Assembly: GCA_910579545.1 (NCBI GenBank)
Contig: CAJTVI010000055.1
Coordinates: 1-17,976, forward strand
Source: an uncultured Oscillospiraceae bacterium
Lineage (GTDB): Bacteria; Bacillota; Clostridia; Oscillospirales; Ruminococcaceae
Length of the DNA stretch: 17,976 nucleotides
Direction: 5' to 3'
Shown here: positions 14,464 to 17,976 of the stretch, piece after piece
Layout: each line of letters opens with the position of its first letter
Numbering within the stretch: the stretch's first letter is position 1
Translations under genes and position numbers: made by a program
Notes under the pieces: model-generated
Told to the model about the DNA's origin: nothing
Databases searched by the model: none
What the model saw: only the letters and a program-made list of their open reading frames with translations

Positions 14464-16335
14464 TTACCCCTGCGCGATCTGGACGGTGCGCACCTGCAAA
14501 TCGCCCTGTTCGCCGGGCGCAAGGGTCACCACCAGCCATTCGGGGTCGATCAGATTCATGCCCAGCTCCCAGACCCAGCGCTCGCCGTCCTCGGCCGCCG
14601 CGGTCTCGTCCGGCATGCCCAGCGCCTGATGCAGCTCGTCCCCGGTGCGGCCCTCAAACCAGCCCGCCCGCTGCAGCCGGCGCGCAAAGCTGCCAAGGTC
14701 GTCCGCCGCACCGCACCGGCGCAGGGTGGAAACGTCCAGCTCGCGGGTGACGCCTGCCTGATAGAGGGCAAGGTTGGTGCGCACGATAAAGCCGTCCGGC
14801 TTTGCCAGGCAGAGCAGCGCAAACAGCCCGGCCGCGGCCAGCACGCCCCAGCGCACCGCCCCAAAGGGCCGGCAGAGGGTGCCGATGGCCAGCGCCACCC
14901 AAACCGCCAGCACCACCATGAACCAGCTGGCCAGCAGGCGGCTGCAGGTAAGCCCAAAGCGGCCCACGTACAGCGCCATTTTGGAGGCCGCCACCGCCAC
15001 AAACAGCCCGCTGGACACCATGAGCGCCAGCGCCAGAAATTTGAGCACGGGGCGGCTGCGCAGCGGCGCTTTGCTGAGCCTGGCCGCCGCCGCCAGCACC
15101 CCAAAGTTGAGCAGCACCACCCGGCAGAGCTCCCAAAAGCCCTGCACCGCGTACTGCGAGGCGGTAAAGCCCTGGGGCAGCACACCGGTAAACGCGCCAA
15201 AGAGGTACCGGGCCTGCACCGCAAAAAACAGGGCGTACAGCGCGCAAAAGGCCCCCATGGCCGCCCCCACCGCAAGGGCCGGGGCCGCGCGCCATTCCTC
15301 GGCGGCGGCGCGCAGGCGCCCGGCGGTATCCCGCGCCGGGCCCTTGCGCAGCGCCCCGGCCGCAAGGCCATAGAGCCAGCAGCCCACCGGCAGGCTGAGC
15401 AGGATGGCGCTAAAGCCCTGCCAGCTCAACAGCCCCTCGGCCCAGCTGAGGATGCCGCGCAGCTGGCCGGCAAAGAGGTCGTCCGCGTCGGCCAGCAGGC
15501 CGGCGGCGTAAAAGAGCGCGGGGCCCACCAGCACAAGGGTGATGAGCACTACGCCCGCCTGCCGGCCCCATTTTTTGCCCCGCAGCCCCTGCCAGAGGGT
15601 GCGGATGCGCAAAAAGAAGCCGCCGAACGGCAGGGCAAACAGGGTGCGGCCAAGGTCCAGCGGCAGCAGCGGGCCGGTGCGGCCGTCGGCCAAGGCGCCG
15701 GCGCGGCAGACCACCCAGTAGGCTGCCGTGATGTGCAGAAGGAAAATATCCCAGCCGCCGGTGGTGCGGCTGTGCCACAGGCAGCGCCCCAGCGCCATGG
15801 CAAACATGCAGAACAGCCAGAACCGGCTTTCGGCCGGGGCCTTGGGGCGGCCCATCAGCCGGCAGAACCACTCGGCCATAAACCAGAACAGCAGCACGAA
15901 TACCAGGAGGCCGGTATCCCAGCCAAGGCCGAACAGGCCGGACTCGATGCTGGAAAAATCGAGGAAGGTTTTAACATAGCACCAGGCCAGCAGGTAGCTG
16001 CCCAGCGCGGCCCCTACTTCTGCCGGCTTTACCCGGAAGGGCGGCTTTGGGGGCAGCGCGCCGGCATAGGCCGCCGGGGCGGCGGGCGCGGGGGCATTTG
16101 CCGCAGACGCGGCGGGGGCCGCAGGGGATGCGGCGTTTGCGGCGGGCGCAGAGGGGGATGCAGTGTTTGCGGTGGGCGCAGCAGGGGCTGCCGCAGGCGC
16201 GGCGGGCGGTTCAAAGCCGGCGGCCGCCGGGGCGGGACCGGTTGTGCTGCCGGCCGTTTCGGGCCGGGTGTTTTGCGTTTTGGGTGCAGCAAAGCTGAGG
16301 GAGCGGTTTTCGCTCTCCCGGGCGGTCTCTTTCAT
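14464..16335 (-). CDS. DUF4173-family multipass membrane protein with a Pro/Ala-rich N-terminal arm
   Basis: A 623-residue protein. Residues about 30-100 are a low-complexity Ala/Pro arm with 10-residue repeats (PTANTASPSA, PAANAASPAA, PAASAANAPA at 54-83). The following 430 or so residues contain about a dozen hydrophobic helices. Segments such as QARYLFGAFTGVLPQGFT, ASQYAVQGFWELCRVVLLN and SKMALYVGRFGLTCSRLLAS, WFMVVLAVWVAL are the hallmark of DUF4173. The last 100 residues are soluble and periplasm- or cytoplasm-facing (ELDVSTLRRCGAADDLGSFA). Biochemical function is unknown for the family. The start at 16335 has GAGG 8 bases upstream; the longer open frame overlaps the XRE gene in another frame. 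It sits 76 bases after the XRE regulator gene. Confidence 0.82.
   Translation of the reverse strand: MKETARESENRSLSFAAPKTQNTRPETAGSTTGPAPAAAGFEPPAAPAAAPAAPTANTASPSAPAANAASPAAPAASAANAPAPAAPAAYAGALPPKPPFRVKPAEVGAALGSYLLAWCYVKTFLDFSSIESGLFGLGWDTGLLVFVLLFWFMAEWFCRLMGRPKAPAESRFWLFCMFAMALGRCLWHSRTTGGWDIFLLHITAAYWVVCRAGALADGRTGPLLPLDLGRTLFALPFGGFFLRIRTLWQGLRGKKWGRQAGVVLITLVLVGPALFYAAGLLADADDLFAGQLRGILSWAEGLLSWQGFSAILLSLPVGCWLYGLAAGALRKGPARDTAGRLRAAAEEWRAAPALAVGAAMGAFCALYALFFAVQARYLFGAFTGVLPQGFTASQYAVQGFWELCRVVLLNFGVLAAAARLSKAPLRSRPVLKFLALALMVSSGLFVAVAASKMALYVGRFGLTCSRLLASWFMVVLAVWVALAIGTLCRPFGAVRWGVLAAAGLFALLCLAKPDGFIVRTNLALYQAGVTRELDVSTLRRCGAADDLGSFARRLQRAGWFEGRTGDELHQALGMPDETAAAEDGERWVWELGMNLIDPEWLVVTLAPGEQGDLQVRTVQIAQG
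16117..16176. repeat. Tandem 30-bp repeat inside the DUF4173 gene
   Basis: Two diverged 30-bp units, with a degenerate third towards 16087, encode the 10-residue Ala/Pro/Asn/Ser repeats of the N-terminal arm. The units differ at several bases yet keep the reading frame. Confidence 0.6.
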
Positions 16336-16411
16336 TGGGTTTTCCTCACTTTCCGAAAGGGTCACAGCCCCGACACATGGGGGCCAATCAGTACAAAACA
16401 GCGGGGGCGGT

Positions 16412-16687
16412 TCAGCCCTGCGGGGACGGTTCACCGGGCGGGACGGCCGCGCCGGGCGCGGGGGCCGCGTTTTCCGGCATCTCCTCCGGCAGGTATTCCA
16501 GCAGGTCGCCGGGCTGGCAGCCCAGTTCGCGGCAGAGCGCTTCCAAGGTGGAAAACCGCACCGCCTTGGCCTTGTTGGTTTTGAGGATCGAGAGGTTTGC
16601 CGGCGTGATGCCCACCCGCGCGGCAAGCTCGCCGGCCGCCATCTTGCGCCGGGCCATCATCACGTCCAGATTTACCTGAATGGGCAT
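16412..16687 (-). CDS. YozG-like XRE/Cro-type regulator
   Basis: A 91-residue DNA-binding protein. Residues 1 to about 65 form the compact HTH typical of YozG: MPIQVNLDVMMARRKM, AGELAARVGITPANLSILKT, NKAKAVRFSTLEALCRELGC, QPGDLLEYLPE. The last 25 or so residues are a Pro/Ala-rich tail. It is 23 bases downstream of the DUF2975 gene, the same pairing as B. subtilis yoaS-yozG. It most likely regulates its own operon, and the dyad at 17343-17378 is the natural candidate site. GGGGGA lies about 9 bases before the ATG. Confidence 0.88.
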   Translation of the reverse strand: MPIQVNLDVMMARRKMAAGELAARVGITPANLSILKTNKAKAVRFSTLEALCRELGCQPGDLLEYLPEEMPENAAPAPGAAVPPGEPSPQG

Positions 16688-16710
16688 GGCGTCGCTTCCC
16701 CCTTTCCGGC

Positions 16711-17172
16711 TTACACCGTGTAATCCAGTTCGTTTTTCATGCTGACGGCCTGCTCAAAGCAGTTTTTAACGATCCGCACGATCAGGGTCATAAAGCCGGC
16801 GGCGATTGCCACCAGCCCAAAGGGGAAATAGTAAAACGCGCTGGCAAGGCAGATGGCCGCGGCCGCGGCGCAGCACCAGCTGGCCCGGCGCAGGGCCGCC
16901 ACGTTTTGCGGCACAAACACCTGCCCTTTGCCGATGTTGCTTAACAGCCGGTGCAGCTGCCAGAGCAGCACCCAGGCCGGGAAGCTGCAAAGGTAAAGGC
17001 TGGTCATGAGCAGAAGCCCCTCGCGCAGGCCGCCGCCCAGCCAGTAGCGGGTGAAGCTGAGAAACCAGCGCACCAGCCAGTAGCCGCACAGGTCCACAAG
17101 GGCCAGCGCCGCCATAAACACCCGCACGCACACCACCGAAAGGGCGATGCTTTTTTGCTCGTTCCATCTCAT
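16711..17172 (-). CDS. DUF2975 membrane protein (YoaS-like)
   Basis: A 153-residue four-helix membrane protein of the DUF2975 family: LSVVCVRVFMAALALVDLCG, the GLLLMTSLYLCSFPAWVLLW helix, LHRLLSNIGKGQVFVPQNV, AALRRASWCCAAAAAICLAS, and LVAIAAGFMTLIVRIVKNCF with an acidic C-terminal end. The segment NIGKGQVFVPQNVAALRRASW is the family's conserved cytoplasmic loop. Members are almost always encoded beside a YozG-type XRE protein, as here, which suggests a membrane sensor or anchor that tunes the regulator; this is not shown biochemically. The ATG at 17172 follows GGGAGG by 8 bases. It is the first gene of a five-gene leftward operon. Confidence 0.88.
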   Translation of the reverse strand: MRWNEQKSIALSVVCVRVFMAALALVDLCGYWLVRWFLSFTRYWLGGGLREGLLLMTSLYLCSFPAWVLLWQLHRLLSNIGKGQVFVPQNVAALRRASWCCAAAAAICLASAFYYFPFGLVAIAAGFMTLIVRIVKNCFEQAVSMKNELDYTV

Positions 17173-17326
17173 CCGCCATTCCTCCCAACTGCGGCAGCGC
17201 GTCCGCCCGGCCCGCTTGCCGCAGACATTCGCACACCCATGCGGCTTTTTTGTAAAAGCCCGGCGGCGGGCTGGATGTTCCGCCCCACCGCGCACAAACA
17301 CGCCGCCGCCTGTTTGCTCTGGGGCC

Positions 17327-17355
17327 AGTATAGCACAGGGCATATCGAAATGCAA
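17327..17355 (-). promoter_or_regulatory. Promoter of the DUF2975/XRE/DUF4173 operon
   Basis: Read leftward: TTGCAT (17355-17350), 17 bases, TATACT (17332-17327) with a TGC extension. Spacing and -10 are near ideal. The transcript would have a leader of roughly 150 bases. Confidence 0.75.
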
Positions 17356-17378
17356 GTATTTTTTATTGTTTTTCGATA
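17343..17378. promoter_or_regulatory. Inverted repeat TATCGAAA-N20-TTTCGATA over the operon promoter
   Basis: Perfect 8-bp arms at 17343-17350 and 17371-17378 bracket the -35 box. The inner 20 bases are AT-rich. The placement suits autoregulation by the YozG-like protein encoded in the same operon. Confidence 0.5.
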
Positions 17379-17450
17379 AAAACTTATTCCAATACAATAA
17401 CGCCAGAAATATTTTGCTGTGCAGCGCGGTTTTTGGCCGGTCAAAAAGGC

Positions 17451-17479
17451 TTGACAAGCGCCCCCGGCCGCGGTACCCT
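17451..17479 (+). promoter_or_regulatory. Possible promoter of the BlaI-type gene
   Basis: A perfect TTGACA (17451-17456) is followed after 17 bases by TACCCT (17474-17479), a weak -10. TATAAG at 17479-17484 is closer to consensus but is 22 bases away. Confidence 0.45.
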
Positions 17480-17486
17480 ATAAGGG

Positions 17487-17496
17487 AACAGTTGTA
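17487..17496. promoter_or_regulatory. Possible BlaI/CopY-type operator
   Basis: AACAGTTGTA differs at one end base from TACAnnTGTA, the core bound by CopY/BlaI relatives. It lies between the promoter and the ribosome-binding site. Single copy, so weak evidence. Confidence 0.3.
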
Positions 17497-17534
17497 ACCT
17501 TGCCGTATGGGAGAGCAAAAAGGAGGGACGAGCC

Positions 17535-17907
17535 ATGCCCACGCCAGCCGAGCGGGTGACCGACGCCGAACTGGAAATTTTAAGGGTTCTTTGGGCCTCG
17601 ACCGGCCCGATGACCGCCGCCGAGATCAAGGCCGCACTGCCGGGCCATAACCCGGACACCACCAAGACCCTGCTGCGCCGGCTGTGCCAAAAGCGGGCGG
17701 TGTTTCAGCAAAAGCGGGAGGTTTTTGTATATCTGCCGCTGGTGGGCCCGGGCCCCCTGCCGCACCCGGCGGCTGATCGACAGCCTGTACGGCGGCAGCG
17801 CTAAGGCGATGGTGGCCTCGATGGCCCAGAACGACCTGCTGCGCCGGGAGGATATCGAGGAGCTGCGCCGGATGTTTGACGCGCTCTGCCGGATGGGGGG
17901 CAAATAA
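17535..17907 (+). pseudogene. BlaI/MecI/CopY-family repressor broken by a one-base frameshift
   Basis: The first frame encodes the family winged helix (VTDAELEILRVLWASTGPMT, AAEIKAAL, DTTKTLLRRLCQKRAVFQQK, REVFVYLPLV). It then runs out of frame and stops at 17804. The frame +1 from it holds the expected C-terminal dimerisation part, CRTRRLIDSLYGGSAKAMVA, SMAQNDLLRREDIEELRRMF, and ends at 17907. Removing one C from the C5 run near 17754-17758 joins them into a 123-residue protein, the usual family length. GGAGGG precedes the ATG by about 9 bases. Such repressors control beta-lactam resistance or metal export genes, often with an M56 peptidase sensor next to them. Sequencing error is as likely as true loss. 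A short gene starts one base after its stop. Confidence 0.75.
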
Positions 17908-17908
17908 C

Positions 17909-17976
17909 ATGCGCAAGGTGGCAGGGCGGGCGCGCCGGGCGGTGCTGGCGGCAGCCGCCGCGCTGGCTGTGGCGGC
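17909..17976 (+). CDS. N terminus of a secreted or membrane protein (partial at window end)
   Basis: ATG one base after the BlaI-type stop opens a frame reading MRKVAGRARRAVLAAAAALA before the window ends. A basic start followed by an Ala/Leu-rich stretch looks like a signal peptide or first membrane helix. G-rich bases at about 17895-17900 could act as ribosome-binding site. A product regulated with the repressor, such as a sensor peptidase or secreted enzyme, would fit, but nothing further can be said. Confidence 0.5.
   Translation, partial: MRKVAGRARRAVLAAAAALAVA

Noticed and set aside
13933..16584. 883-codon plus-strand frame opposite the DUF4173 operon
   Set aside because: His/Gln/Arg/Gly-rich shadow translation spanning three minus-strand genes and their ribosome-binding sites.

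Overview
The window looks like chromosomal DNA from a high-GC member of the Clostridia, most likely the Oscillospiraceae/Ruminococcaceae (Faecalibacterium, Gemmiger or Subdoligranulum relatives). This placement is inferred from strong GGAGG ribosome-binding sites, SigA-type promoters with extended TGn -10 boxes, a yoaS/yozG-like DUF2975-XRE pair, and GC-rich codon use. No rRNA, tRNA, CRISPR array or insertion sequence was seen.

Layout. Positions 52-4554 hold three leftward genes: a beta-CASP metallo-beta-lactamase-fold nuclease (52-1659), a PTS EIIC-like membrane protein (1905-3092) and a monofunctional peptidoglycan glycosyltransferase (3778-4554). The 685-bp gap between the last two carries an element of about 440 bp, bounded by a 25-bp imperfect inverted repeat and packed with hairpins. 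From 4843 the genes run rightward. First comes a frameshifted XRE-type regulator (4843-5483). Then comes a four-gene operon: an IclR regulator, a PfkB-type 2-keto-3-deoxy sugar-acid kinase, a KDPG/KDPGal aldolase and D-galactonate dehydratase (5997-9653), closed by a strong terminator. Next are a helicase-nuclease and a coupled small membrane protein (9949-12843), and an AT-rich alpha/beta hydrolase that looks acquired (12947-13549).

Positions 13726-17172 form a leftward operon of DUF2975 protein, YozG-like XRE regulator, DUF4173 membrane protein and two small membrane proteins. A divergent, frameshifted BlaI/MecI-type repressor (17535-17907) follows, and the first codons of a secreted or membrane protein run off the right edge.

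How the genes work together. The IclR operon encodes the De Ley-Doudoroff route from D-galactonate to pyruvate and glyceraldehyde 3-phosphate. Two GTTC-N8-GAAC sites exactly 30 bp apart lie upstream of iclR and may be its operators. The DUF2975/XRE/DUF4173 operon is a membrane module of unknown function whose promoter overlaps a TATCGAAA-N20-TTTCGATA dyad. Two regulators are each broken by a single-base shift at a five-base homopolymer, so sequencing error or slippage must be considered alongside real gene decay. The strongest candidate for something undescribed is the hairpin-rich element at 3187-3625. The DUF4173 operon comes second.
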